In this document: positions 13,218 through 25,801 of the stretch, in pieces
How positions within the stretch are numbered: position 1 is the first letter of the stretch
Layout: the number at the start of each line of letters is the position of its first letter
NCBI RefSeq assembly: GCF_000247815.1
Contig: NC_021673.1
Coordinates: 46,870,081-46,934,080 of the forward strand
DNA from: Ficedula albicollis
Lineage: Eukaryota > Chordata > Aves > Passeriformes > Muscicapidae
DNA length: 64,000 bases
Reading direction: 5' to 3'
The notes under the pieces: generated by a model
Told to the model about the DNA's origin: nothing
Databases searched by the model: none
What the model saw: the letters and a program-made list of their open reading frames with translations, nothing else
Made by a program: the position numbers and the translations under genes

Positions 13218-13250
13218 TAAAATAAAATAAAATAAAATAAAATAAAATAA
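13218..13250. repeat. (AAAAT)n microsatellite
   Basis: About six uninterrupted AAAAT/ATAAA pentamers, ending in a GATAAA variant. On the minus strand it yields the artificial peptide repeat FILFY in nearby open frames, which should not be mistaken for a transmembrane protein. Confidence 0.95.
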
Positions 13251-16200
13251 GATAAACCTTGATAAGACCTTGATATGAATGGGGAAACAAGTGGGTCTAC
13301 GGTAACTGAGTGGGAAGAATGAATGGCCTGATTTATTTCCTTCCACAGACTGTTTCCCCCATTTCTGCATGGGTGTCTGTGAAGACAAAGTAACCCATGT
13401 CTCCCATTCCAGGGTGCTTGAGGTAGGATGAACCCCACCAACTCACAGCATTACAGAGTATGAAATATCTTCAAAAGCCTGTATGGACACTCCAAACTGA
13501 TCTGCATCACTAAAAAGACATTATCAACTTTCATAGCTTCTCTTCTAAGACAAAAGGCCATAAAATGGTCCCTCAGAGCACACCTATGAGATCAGCAGAC
13601 ATTCTAATCTTTATTTTATTGAAATAGGAATAGGCAGGGAGAGGGCATGGGCCACTTCAGAATTCATATCCATGCGATAATTAGATGTCACAAACATAAT
13701 GAGGAAAAATGACAGGAAGTTAAGGACCTACACCAGTGCTTTAAAACTTAAAGTGTCTGGGCAAAATGTCTTTTTTTTTTTTTTCTGTAAATCTCTGACA
13801 CAACAGAGATGTCCCATATCCAAGACTTTTCCCAAAAGAGGTTATGCTAACCTGTTATGCTTGCCTGTTAACACAAATCCATCAGTATTGACACGAGATT
13901 GCAGCCTTCTACCCTGGCTAAGTGACAACTGATCCAAGTCTCCCTTTTCCAGCTGGCAACAACCACTACTCTACACTGGACATGACATTTCTGAGTTGTT
14001 TTACCCCACCCATGCTGAGTCAAGAGGCACAAATGAGCTCCACCATCCAAAAGGCAGGACCTTTAATGGACTAAGCCCTGTGCTGTTACTCTGACACAGT
14101 ACAAAATTAAGCTTCAAATGAGATTCGGCGGCAAGAGAGGTGAAAGGAGAATGACCGAGATACCCTGACAACGAAAGCCTCCTTCTGCTTTGAGGTCACT
14201 CTGGAGCTGAAGGAGGGCATGAATATTCACAAATATTTTAATTAAAATTCTTCTGATTCTATAAGTCAGGTAGAGGAGTTTATAGCCTGCCGTGCTGGAA
14301 CTGAAGGTTGCTGGCTTGTGAGTAGTTAAGGTGTCTCGGAGACACAGGAGTAAGAAATAAAGCTCAGCAAGCCATGTGCAACTAATTTTTTTTGGATGAA
14401 TTTCACCTTTGTCTGACAACTCCCTATAAACAGAATGCAGCATTCTCTAATTCATTCATTATTTAGGTTCAATAGTAACATCAGCAAATAATTTCTTCCC
14501 TGTAGAACAGTCTGTTACAAATTATAATATACAATATATGCTAAATCCATCTATTTCCCTTTCTATTCCCTGGTAAAGGGAGTTACGTAACAAAACAGTA
14601 CAGAGTAAATTTTACAAGAACATAAACTATTCAGAATTTACCCACGATCAGTACATTAACATCTCTGTTTAAAATTCACTTCGCAAGCCCCCATTCTTGT
14701 AGAGCTTGAATATACAAATAAATACAGTCAAACACAGAAGGACTGCTGAACTCAATCAAATCAAAATTCACTTTCAAATTCAAATTGTTACATACTTTTT
14801 TTTCCCCTCCATTTTCCTACTCAGTCCACTCTGCTGAGTAGCAAGAAAGTATTACACACAGCAACTTCAAATCTAGAATAGTCTCATGAATCTTTCTCTC
14901 TTTTTTCCAAATTCCAGACTCTCCATTCAGGTCAGCAAAGTGTGGTCTGCCCACCTGAAAGTCAGTCTCTGGCTTACCTACACAAGCCACCCTATCTACT
15001 GTGAGGATGGATGTGTCCTGCCGTGTGGTATGTGCTAATATGTGCCTGGAGGCTGGAAGTGAGCTTGGGAAACCTGTGGCTTTCCAGATGGTTATGACAT
15101 ATCCTCTGCCCTCTTAGGCAGTAGCAAGCCCCATGTGTCCTGATACCTTCCTTTATATTTCCTGTGACTGTACCTCACACTGCCTTTCAAACATTCCCAT
15201 GTGAACGATGCCGTCTACTCAAGGCCACAACGACTGAGCACCAGGGTGATACTAAGGCTTTTTTTAGCTACAAGGAAATATTTAGCAGGGCAGAGTTTTC
15301 ACTGCACAGACATAGAAAGGCTAAATCTTCTTCTAAAATGCAAATTTGTATACATAATTTTCCTCCAAAGAACTCTTGAAGTAAAAGCACTTATTGTGGA
15401 TAAATATTGTATGTTCTCAGCTAGCTGTAATTTGTACAATTGTTCCTCTGCCTTGAGATCTTGAGACAGAAGGTAGTAAAAAGAGAGAAATATAAAGCAT
15501 AGTACTTTTTTTCCAAAAGAATTATGCTTTTGAAACTAGTCACACAGATCCTAATCCAGTACCTGTGCTATCTCTGCTGAAAGTCAGAGATTTTGTTTTA
15601 TTGAATGACTTGAACACCCAGGTGCTTTCTTTAAAATCAAAACAAAACCATGTAGTGGTCTCCAGCACGGCCCAGTACCTGTGTAATTATGACCACAGGA
15701 CATCAATTTTTTTCCACTGCTGCAGAATAATGTAATTTCATATATAGATTCAGCTCCTTTGTGTTTCAGAGTGAGGAATAGTGACTGCTTGCTGGGGGCC
15801 GGATTTCATACACCTTGAACAGATGAGCTATCCGCACTGGTTCCAGCCTGTCACTGTAAGTTTCTGCACCTCCTCGTAGGGTTTGCATCAGCACATGTGC
15901 TCCAAATGTGTTTTCTGGGTGAGGCTAAAGATCAGAAGTGGCAGTCATGGCAGAACTGTCTGCACACACCGCTTTGGGGAGGAAGTGTTGGAGTGGAGAT
16001 GTCAAAAAGTGATGAGCCTTACAAATATTTTTATCTCACGCTCCACTACAAGCTCTGCTTCCTGCAACGGAATTCTGGCACAATGGAGATGCTTTCATAT
16101 TAACTCCAAGAAGCCTGCATGACAAAAGTCTTTGTTGCCATGTGAGCTATCAAAGCTCCCTCTGTGTTTAAAAAAAGTGTTACAAAATTTTTAGTGTTGT

Positions 16201-19200
16201 TGAGTTGCTTGGGTTCATTCACTCATTCCCCTGCTCTCGTGGCCCTTTGAATTCTCTTTCCACCAAAACATTCAGGCTTAATATTCCCAAAATAGCTGTC
16301 AGCAGGAAATGTTAGGAGTTCTCAGTCTGAGAAATAACAGGACCGTCTGTTGATCTGAACCACTGAGGGTGGGATTTTCAGTCTGTGTGTTGCTGAAGAG
16401 GAGGAGGGAGAGACAGCGGTGAAACAAGCGCCTCTTCCAGCAGCTCCCTGGGGGTTCACAGCAGCATTGGTGAGGGTGGAGGTGGCTGCAAACCCTCACA
16501 AGTCACTCACTGTGGCTCTCAAGCATAGTGTAAACTGGGCACTCGTTATCAGCAGAAAGTCCTCTGCACATCCTGAGCAAAAATAAATAAGCTAACAAAT
16601 AGGAACTGAGATCAGCTCATTCTTGGATTCTACAGGCAACCTGCTCCAGTAGTCACTGACACGAGAGAAAATACTCTTTTGGACTTGACCATGACCTGGA
16701 ACAAACCTTGAATGTTCCTTTTTCTCTTTAATTGTGGAAAATAACTAATGGCATCTGATCTTTTCTTGTCAGCAAATCTGCTTTTCCCATGTGCTCTTGG
16801 AGTTACTCTCAGTCCTCCAGAGTTTCTGAGCTAATGAGTATGGCACAAGTATCTCCTTCCTTGACGTAGCTCACTCTCTCCCTCCAGCAAAAAAAGGTGC
16901 TTGCCAAAATAAGTCTTCTGCAAAACTGAAAAATTTTGCATTTTGAATTTGAATAAATGTGTTCTTCTACGCACACAGCTCACCATTCCCAACTAATGGC
17001 AGAGATGTAGTTAAAAAGTGGTGAATAGGGCAGGAGCGAGCTGTTGGCTGCTCTGCAGCCCAGGGATTGAGGTGCCGTCTGTGGCCTCAGAGTCACACTC
17101 AGACATGGTGCTAGCTGGCACCTTAAAATCTCTCCTCCCACTGAGGCTGTGGTGTTACCTCAGTCAGTGTTTACAAGGTACTGTCACACTCCAACACAGC
17201 GTACCTGGAAAAACCTAACCTTATAGATTTGTGCTGTAACCCACTACAAGCTTCTGGAAATAAAACCATCCCCAGTTATTATCTTGGCACGATTTCACTC
17301 CTCGCCGCAAATGCTTCCCACATTTCTGAGCGTAGCAGTCACCTTCCCATGCACCCTGTCACCTTTCTAAAACCAGACACGGGTCAGATATGGCAACGAT
17401 TAACATGATGCATTCCCTCTCCCAGACTTAGCACCTCAGTCAGAGCAAGAAGCACTCAGCTGCCTGCCAGAGCTGAGTTAATAAGAGGGGAGATTGCAAG
17501 ACAGTCAGATAGCAGTCAGCTCAGCAGAGGAAGGAACAGACTGTGCCTGAGTCATTGTGTGCCTGATAATAGAAGTTTCCAGCTTCATGAGGAATGTAGG
17601 AGAGGACAGACATCATGTAAAGCCCCAGAGAAAACAGAGTCAGAGGTACATAAACACCTCAGCAAAAAACACTGAGAGTGTTTACAGTCATCACTGACTT
17701 GGTAATGTGCATTTTGGTTAATTAGATGAGCCCCAAGATCACTCATGGCTGTATCCCCCTTGGCAGGGCAAAGCAGCACTCTGTATCTCATTTGTGAATG
17801 GGAGCACATTCAGAGCACAATACTGGACTTCCAGGCACTTTCCCCTACCCTTTCCCTCTCTGGGGTACAAGGTTTCTCCAGATGGGTGAGCAGCAAGGCT
17901 CCTGCTAACTGTGTGTACATCTTAATGATCATGCGCAATGGTAATTAGGTGCACATACATTCCACAAAATCATCTTTGTTAATTAGAGCAGGATGTTAGA
18001 CATCAGCAATGCTATTTTCCACTGAAACTTTCCCAGTATATACAACAGAAGTTTAGTTATGCTAGGCATATCAGATTCAAGAAGGTAATGTAACCTGTTA
18101 CATATTCATAAGAGGCTAATCTAGCAAGGAATAGAGATTCCTCCTCAGAGGCCTTGCTACAAGGGCTTTATACAAGGGAGGACCATGGCCAAGTGCAGTG
18201 GCAGTGCCCAGGAAGAACTCACCTGTGGCAGAAAACAGGACTGCACACAGCTAGGGCAGAACAGACCCCCCACACTACTGGGATAAGCCCTACTGACATC
18301 AGTGACACCCACGCTCTGTGAACACCCACATAAACTATCACCACTTGTATGGGAGTTGATCACAGGTGTGGGCCAGATGTTCCATGCTTAACATGGTTAC
18401 CTTGAGCAAGCCGTGTTTCTCTGCCCTGTCTAAGAGCAGGAACAACTCAGTGAAGAATGCGTCATCATTTATCCGTACTGAAGGAGATTCCCACTAATTC
18501 TTCCTCCTGAAGGATCCAGGTGTGTAGAGAGAAACAGAATTAAGTGGTCCTAGATACTTCATTCAGCATAGAGTACTCTAAGGAACTTAGAGATCCCAGA
18601 GCAGAGGAAGCTGAAGTGCACAAGTTTGGATTGAGCCCAATAAAGAAATATTACTTGTGTGGGGTCTTTCTCCAGGTGTTGAAAGGAAAGAGCTTTTGAA
18701 AACAGCAGCTAATATCTGAGTATTCCCTCCATTGCCACCACCTGAGTCCTTCTAAAAGAAATACCAGGTGAAATCAACCTCCAATAGACAACCCCTGGAG
18801 AAGACAGAGAAATGCTCTGCTCCCTATTATCTGCACCCACCACGGGTTTGTCCTTCTCTCAATGCTCACTGGAGCCACCCCCAGTTTGTGACCTTCATCC
18901 ACCTCTGCCTCTCCAGAAACTCCTACTTTTCTTTGGAAATGGTGCCATTAAACAGCAGCACCGAGATGGGTGAATTACCTCAGCTCTGTGCTGGGATAAA
19001 AGAGCCTGAAGCATCACAGTCCACTTGCCAGGCTTGGCTAAGAGCATGGTATCACAGATTTCCCTGCAGTAACTTCTGCAGATCAGAAGGGCTGGAGAGC
19101 TGAGAAGACCAAGGAATTGCTGTTTCTTACAGGACCACTCTTCCCACAGCCTACTGAGAAGAAAGCAGTATTTATAACTTGTGGGACACAGCATCAAGGT

Positions 19201-22014
19201 CAGCTGGGGTCTGGCTTGTACTCAGCCTGCCCACAGCTTCTTTCCCTGGTCAAAAGCCCTGAAAAGCCCAAGGAATGCAGCCAGGGCTGTGCTGCAGAGG
19301 TGCAGCCCAGGCACTGGAAACCTACACAGATGGTGTCTTTGGAGAGCAGGCTGTATCTGAATGCAAGCTGAGCAACAAAAGGAAAAGCCCCTGCGTGGGG
19401 TCTGGTGGTTCTAATTGTATTGCCAGTCACTATTGTCTCTGACTTTGTTTCTGCTCTCAGGTTGATATATCCAATATTAATGAGGAATTTATACTCCATC
19501 ATGGAGCTCTCTAAGAACATATATTTACTCCAAATGGAATGTAATGTTAAGTTCATTAATATAATTTTAATTTTTGTGTTGGGCTTTTTTTTGGGGGGGA
19601 GGGATGATGTCTAGCAGGGCTTTTTTTTCTCTCCTTTGGAGCAAACAGCAAACAGCAGCAGGCTGTATATTTTGTGCTGCCCACAGACTGGCTAATCAGC
19701 ACGGCTGGCTCTAAGCAAGCAGGAGCATGTGCTTGCCCAATACCATGTGTTTCTCAGAACACTCCGGGAATATCGGTAACATGGGAAGTGACAAGTGTAT
19801 CAGTGACACCGGGACAAAGAGAAATTAACTGTGAGCTGGTGAAAACCACGAAAGGAAACATGTTTTCCACTCTAATGGTTCTTCCTGAGTCAAATATCCA
19901 AGCCACAGAGTTTGTTGACCTGTATCATTTATTTTCACAGATGCTAAAACACAATCGTAGCCGAATGCACCATGTCTCACGTGCGTGGTGGCTGCCATTT
20001 GACCACTGTGGGTGGGTACTTGCCCACCCTACACAGAGATGAAGAACCATCAATTCATCCCATGTGACAGAGAAGGCAGTTCTTACTGCTTTAAATACTA
20101 AAGGACTATGAGTCTTAGGGAGAAATAACAGGACTAAAGACTCTTCTCGGAAAAGCTGAGCTGGAAAGAAAACTCAGGCTCAAGAGGGCTTATTTCATGT
20201 AAGCAAATAATAAAGAAAACCCCCAATCTGTGTTCATGCACTGTGATAGGAGCAGAAAAGGATATGGATCTAGAGTCATATCTGGCCACAACAATGCAGA
20301 GATTTTAAAACACACAGGCACACAGCCTCATGTGTTCACAGACCCAAGCTGGAGATCCTCCTGGCAGAAGATACTGTCAGGGAGGTGCAAAATTATTTCC
20401 TTTCAGTTTTGCATTATGACCTTGCAGGTCTTTAACACTCAGATTTCAATAATGTTATCTAGTGAGGAAAAGAAAGGGCAAAGTTCAAACAGGCTCAAAT
20501 ATCACAGATGATTTATACTCTGCTTGCCAAGACTCTCACTCTTGAAGCACTCATGCTCCTTCAGAAGGCAGCAGCAGGCAGTTTTGTAAATCTGATTTCG
20601 GGGGGTTTAAAGGTGGGGACAAAGGATCATCTGTGCATCTTTTAGGTATGAAGCCTGCTACTACCTGCCTGCTCTGGATGTTACAGCTGCTCTCATAGGA
20701 AGCATGCCTGGACTACAGAGGAGGCATGAACTGCATTAAGTCTGCCCAGCACTTGGGTATTCAGTACTCCTTAGTGCCAATATTTACTGTGCATAATTGT
20801 ATCACAGCAGAGGACACTGGACATGCCAGCAGCTGTGCAGGGAATACTTGGAGACACAGCTCTTCAAGGCAGGGAGGAGTTTTGAGATTGAAGGACAGAT
20901 GTTTTGGAACAGATGGGTCAGTGCACAAATCATTTCACCATAAACTGTCATTAGATTTAAGAGATGGCAGTGATTTCATCCACCTCTCGCAGATATTCAG
21001 CACTCTCTAAAGATTTATTTGATGTTGAAATGGAGTTAAATATTTCTCTATAGCTGTGATGACTTCTTGTTTTCCTCCTTTTTTTTTTTCTTTAATAGAA
21101 GTGTGCTTTTTGAACTATGACTCACTGCAAGAGGTGGAGCTGGTGGAAATTTTAGTGAAAGAGTAACAGAAATCAGCATGAGCCCTGCTGCAGAGTGCAC
21201 GTGGTCTCAACATGGAGATCAAACCACATAAGACAATGCCATTATTCTCTCCTGTCTCCATCAGCTCAGGCTGTGGGGTCTGCTCCTCATGCTGAGGACT
21301 TTGGCCAAAATCCCAGACACGCTGTAGCTGCTGGGGCGGGGGGTCTCTCACAGCACACCCTCACACTGCTTTTGTCAGGACCAGCCTGAGTTCCCATCAG
21401 AGCTGTCTGTTTCCCCTCAAAATCCTCAGATGAATAGCAAAACTGTTTTTCCCCTGTGAATTCCAACAAAAACGATTTTTCTGCACCCATGAGTAGCACT
21501 CCAGCAGACCTGAACTGGAAGATTTCTGACCCAGCACAGAGCAGGGTCCTGGCTGCTGGTGGGGTCAAGAGCATTGCCAAGCTGCCATGCCAGCCCCTTG
21601 CAGCTGCTGTCCTGCCTGTCCCCACTGCCTGCCTCGTCCTGCTGTGTCCTCAGTGCCAGTCAGCCCCTTTGCAGGCAGGTGCCCAGCACGATGCTCAGCC
21701 TGAGCTGTGCACTAGGGCTTTTTTCTCCCTCACTGCAGACAGCATGGTAATCTAATAAGCAAACTGATGTTTTGAAGGCTACAACGTCAGCAGAGGGAAT
21801 GTAGTAGCAAGGAGGAGAAAGTGTCAATGCCAGCAAGCAGCTTTCACTGCGTGATGTGAGGCAGGGAAAGCTTCCAGAGGAAATATGCCACTCCCAGCTA
21901 AAAATAAAGTCAGCCCAGGAAGCCTAAATCCAACAGCTTGTCTGCTGCGAACTGAAGCAGCACTAGCTGAGAGAGAAGATATTGATCAGCTTCTGCAAGG
22001 AGGTAACAATGCCT
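13251..22014. other. Unique non-coding DNA, nothing firmly recognised
   Basis: Nearly 9 kb without a confident gene, RNA or transposon. Poly-T runs occur near 13771-13785 and 21078-21090, the second forming a strong polypyrimidine tract before TTTAATAG. A 122-codon open frame at 19674-20042 has a vague immunoglobulin-like pattern, treated in the findings and not called as a gene. Confidence 0.5.
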
Positions 22015-22164
22015 TCTGCATTTGAATACATTTCATATTTACTAGTTTGTGATGGAGTACAAATTGTGAGGACTTGGCTGTTTTGACAGTCTGCATTTGA
22101 ATACATTTCATATTTACTGGTTTGTGATGGAGTACAAATTGTGAGGACTTGGCTGTTTTGACAG
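22015..22164. repeat. Tandem duplication, unit 75 bp, two copies
   Basis: Copy 1 covers 22015-22089 and copy 2 22090-22164. Both begin TCTGCATTTGAATAC and end GGCTGTTTTGACAG. The only difference I see is ACTAGT versus ACTGGT. The minus-strand frame across it repeats a 25-residue block, because 75 is divisible by three. That repeat is a by-product of the duplication, not evidence of a protein. Confidence 0.97.
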
Positions 22165-22840
22165 CAGGATGAGATCTTTTCATGCAAATAGTAGAGTTGA
22201 AAGCTCGAGATGGCACCTATCTGAAGGGAATGATTCCCTACCTGAGAGATGGAGGCTTTGGGTTCGGAACCCGAGTTCTGCTTCACAGATACCTGCAAGG
22301 ACTGAATGTTGGTGCTTCACTCTCTCCTGAAACTGATGCAAGTTTTCCCTCTGCCCCCCCCGCCTCCATTGCAGAGAAAACTAAGACTTGCCTGCCTTGG
22401 TATAGTGGAGGCTACATGATGTCCTGCTCACAAAAAGAACTTCTCTCTGAAGGCATTAAAACCTGCTTTCAGTGCACAACCATTATTGAAGTAGTGACAG
22501 CATCACCCTTTTGCAGGCTTCTCAGGGACAGTGACAATCTCACTCTCCATAAATGCCACTCAGGGGGGAACTTAAAAGGCAAAAACCTGTGAGAGACTTT
22601 TATTATGCAAACAAACCCAAAATAGCTACTGTACACATTGCATTGGAATGAATACACGAGCAAAATCTCTCTGGGGACCTCCCTGTCACTTAACAGCCAC
22701 TCAAAGTTATGCCCTCAAAGTTTATGAAGCCATTAGCAGTTCCCAAGCACGTTCTGGCTCTCCACTCATTTGGGAGCTATATGAAATACCTACAGTGCAG
22801 GGTCCTGTGTGCACCTGTAGCCTTCGTGGACTGCCTGTAA

Positions 22841-22964
22841 TGACACTCACAGCAGTGAGGGGCCATCAGACTTCCACATATGGAGAAAGAAGTGAAAGAA
22901 AGTGACACTCACAACAGTGAGGAGCCATCAGACTTCCACATATGGAGAAAGAAGTGAAAGAAAG
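22841..22964. repeat. Tandem duplication, unit 62 bp, two copies
   Basis: Copies at 22841-22902 and 22903-22964 both start TGACACTCAC and end GAAGTGAAAGAAAG. Two substitutions separate them (CAGCAGTGAGGGG versus CAACAGTGAGGAG). Confidence 0.97.
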
Positions 22965-24127
22965 GAGCAAGGAGACCACATCGTACCTGCACAAAGGACA
23001 GATCTTCCCTTTATATTTAGCATCATATGTCGGATATTCAGGTTCTATTTCACCCCAGAAAAAGCCCTTAAAGAAAACCATTGTTGTGGTAGAAATCAGC
23101 ACCACAAAATTCACCAGAAATTATGCATTTGTTTCCGTGCACTCCCTCTGACAGCCCAGGGTGACGCGAACAGGAGAGGCTCCTTTAAGAGAACAGTTTG
23201 CAGCAAGATTACTGATCAGCCTTTTTCAGAAACACAGACATTTCCTAGGGCAAAAGAGGTTCCTGGTACAAAAGGTGCAGGGAACCTTTTGTCATGATAA
23301 TCTCAGTCATTTTCGCAACACGCCAGATTCCCCGGCAGCGTGGCGAGTACAAGCACATGAGACTCGACGCCTGCTGGAGTTGTAGCAGTGGGGAGAGAAA
23401 AGCTTAACACTCATGGCACTGTTCCCCGTATTCAAAGGCTCTCAGAGGAAACTGCCAGGAAAGCAAATATGGTTTAAAGCGGGGATGTCTCCAGAGACAT
23501 AGGAATCTTTTTACTGGATGTTCTGAATACAGTTGTGAGTCTCAGAAATCCTGATAAGAAAGTTCCTGCTGAGATGTTCTGTTGAAGTTAAAATGTCTAT
23601 ACGGAGCCACGGGAAATCAGCAAATAAAATGTGCATTAGAGACTCACCATGCACATTTTCAAGTCTTTGGAGAATTATATTACGTGTGGAAGAGGAAGAA
23701 GAATTTATGGAGATTTACAGAACTGGTAAACATATTTATTTTGCTTATGAATATCTTAACCGTGTATGTTGTACACGAGTACTAATCCATGCGTTAAGCT
23801 GCGAGGATTTTGCTGTGTTTTTCTTGGCTGTTTGTGAAAAATAAGAAAATTGCTTCATTGATTTGTGACCTCATCCCCTTCACTCAGCCATGACCCCTTT
23901 ACTCATCTCCTGCATTCAGCTGTGACTCAGAGATTTCCAAAGCATGAGGACTCTCAGTTCCCAGGGCATACCTTTAATCCACCTCTAATTTTAATGAACC
24001 AGAAACAGAAAAAGGAACAGAAAAAAGTGATTGAAAACCAGGTCAGCTTCTCCAGAGGTTCTCTGATGGCTGGGGACTAGGAAACCCAGCTAGAACGTAG
24101 CAGTATGCTGCTGCCATGGTGCCTGCA

Positions 24128-24165
24128 ACTCATTTTAGCACAGAAAACTCATTTTAGCACAGAAG
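24128..24165. repeat. Short direct repeat, about 20 bp, two copies
   Basis: AACTCATTTTAGCACAGAA occurs twice back to back. It is a small slippage-type duplication. Confidence 0.9.
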
Positions 24166-24412
24166 CTTCTTGTGTTTCAAATACCCGCTTTGGATGTGCC
24201 TTTAGCATGTCAGGCAGACAGTGACACTCTCAAAGTGTCTCAAAGTGCAATACTGTTTTCATCTACTGTCATCAAAAATGCAAAAAGGGGACAGGAAAAG
24301 GAAGAGATTTAGGGATTTCTGTATGTGCAAAATCAGTTTTATGCTTTGTTCATGAAAGGAGAAACTGACACAACTTCCAGGGCTGTGGGCCAGATAGACA
24401 AAATCCAATGGA

Positions 24413-24490
24413 CAGAATCACAGAATCATTAAGATTAGAAAAGACCTCCAAGACCATCTAGTCCAACCTTGTCCTAGAGGGTAAGCCCAG
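24413..24490 (-). mobile_element. CR1 LINE 3'-end fragment (antisense)
   Basis: The + strand reads GAATCACAGAATCATTAAG, then AGAAAAGACCTCCAAGACC, then ATCTAGTCCAACC. This is the reverse complement of the last bases of an avian CR1, including the octamer-type 3' tail (ATTCTGTGATTC on the minus strand). Only about 75 bp is recognisable. It retains the terminal microsatellite-like tail, so the 3' end is intact and the 5' side is truncated. Confidence 0.85.
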
Positions 24491-24812
24491 GACCTGAGAG
24501 AAAGAACAAAACTGAAGTCACAACCACCAGGCTTCTGCCTGCAGTGGCAGAGGGAGGAAGATAAGCAGAAGGGAGGCATTCACACCACACAGTCCCATGG
24601 TGATGTGGTGCTGCCTACACCAGATGCCTTTCCTTCTTTCCTCCTCCACCCTGTCCTGATGCCACCTTAGGCAAACCACTCCCTGTGCAGCTGGGCAGCT
24701 TCATTCCAGTACATGAACTGGGGAGTGGGGAAAGAAAGGGGCAGTCAGTGACAAATCAAGTGCAGGACAGCAGAAATCAATGAGAGATGTTTTCAAAACA
24801 CTGACGAACTAT

Positions 24813-24948
24813 GAACTACAAAATGTATGGGGTCAAAAACAGACTTTACTTCATCAAACTGTTTTTTGGAGAAGAAAATCGAACTACAAAATGTATGGGG
24901 TCAAAACCAGACTTCACTTCATCAAACTGTTTTTTGGAGAAGAAAATG
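24813..24948. repeat. Tandem duplication, unit 68 bp, two copies
   Basis: Copies at 24813-24880 and 24881-24948 start GAACTACAAAATGTATGGGG and end GGAGAAGAAAAT. Two substitutions are visible (AAAACAGACTTTAC versus AAACCAGACTTCAC). Short frames across it repeat a similar peptide in two different reading frames, because 68 is not a multiple of three. Confidence 0.97.
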
Positions 24949-25676
24949 GACATTTATGGGGAAAGGAATGCAAATGATGAAATAAAGGTGAAATAGGAAA
25001 AAATTACCACATATTTGTATATATTTTTGTAGAGATGGGATGACAGAGGGCTTTGCTGCAGTCCCTGAGAAGGCTGGCTTTCCCTCTGAGGCACAGGGAA
25101 TTAATGTAAACAGGAAAGGGTGAGCACTTGGTCATCACAAAGGTATAAAAAATCACTTTGGCCTGGCCCTGATCTATATAATGACACATTTATATGGTCT
25201 AGATAAAACAATCCAGAGGCAGTGACTTTGCTGTAATCTAGGCACCTGATTAGTATGTCTGCAGTTAGCAGCACACAGGACTCAATAATGGCAGTGAGTG
25301 GGAAGGAGATAAGCAAGGGTGCAGCAATATGTTTGTTCAGGTGTTAGTATGACAAACATCTTACACCTGCAGTGTTCCTTTGTTTTTAACAAATTCCCCT
25401 CCCATTCACCGAAGGTTTAGGTCTCCACTGCTGTCTCTTCAGAGAAGCAAATAAATGGCTTTTCTAGCATCAGGGCTAGGCAAAACAACTGGAGAGGCTC
25501 ATTTATGTGTCCCGTGGGCATTCCATCTAGCCTGCGAGACATCTCACCAGGGCAGAACTAATAGAGAAATGGGAATTTCTGGGGCAAACTCTGCCTCATT
25601 TTATGAGCAAGTCTCTCATTCAATCCACACCAGTAAAACCCCTCAGCACTGTGACATCTGGGAGAAGCTGTACTGT

Positions 25677-25801
25677 CTCCAGTCTCAGAGACTGATGGGA
25701 GCCTTGGGAAATAAGGATCCCTGAAAATCAGACTAGGCTGCCTCCAGTCTCAGAGACTGATGGGAGCCCTGGGAAATAAGGATCCCTGAAAATCAGACTA
25801 G
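25677..25801. repeat. Tandem duplication, period 65 bp, two copies
   Basis: Sixty shared bases (CTCCAGTCTCAGAGACTG to AATCAGACTAG) occur at 25677-25736 and 25742-25801, separated by GCTGC. One substitution (GCCTTGGG versus GCCCTGGG). Confidence 0.97.

Noticed and set aside
13134..13441. Hydrophobic FILFYFILFY frame as a membrane protein
   Set aside because: It is the (AAAAT)n microsatellite read on the minus strand.
16610..16740. Possible CR1 fragment (CAGGCAACCTGCTCCAGTAG)
   Set aside because: Only about 20 bases resemble CR1 and the following sequence does not follow the CR1 order.
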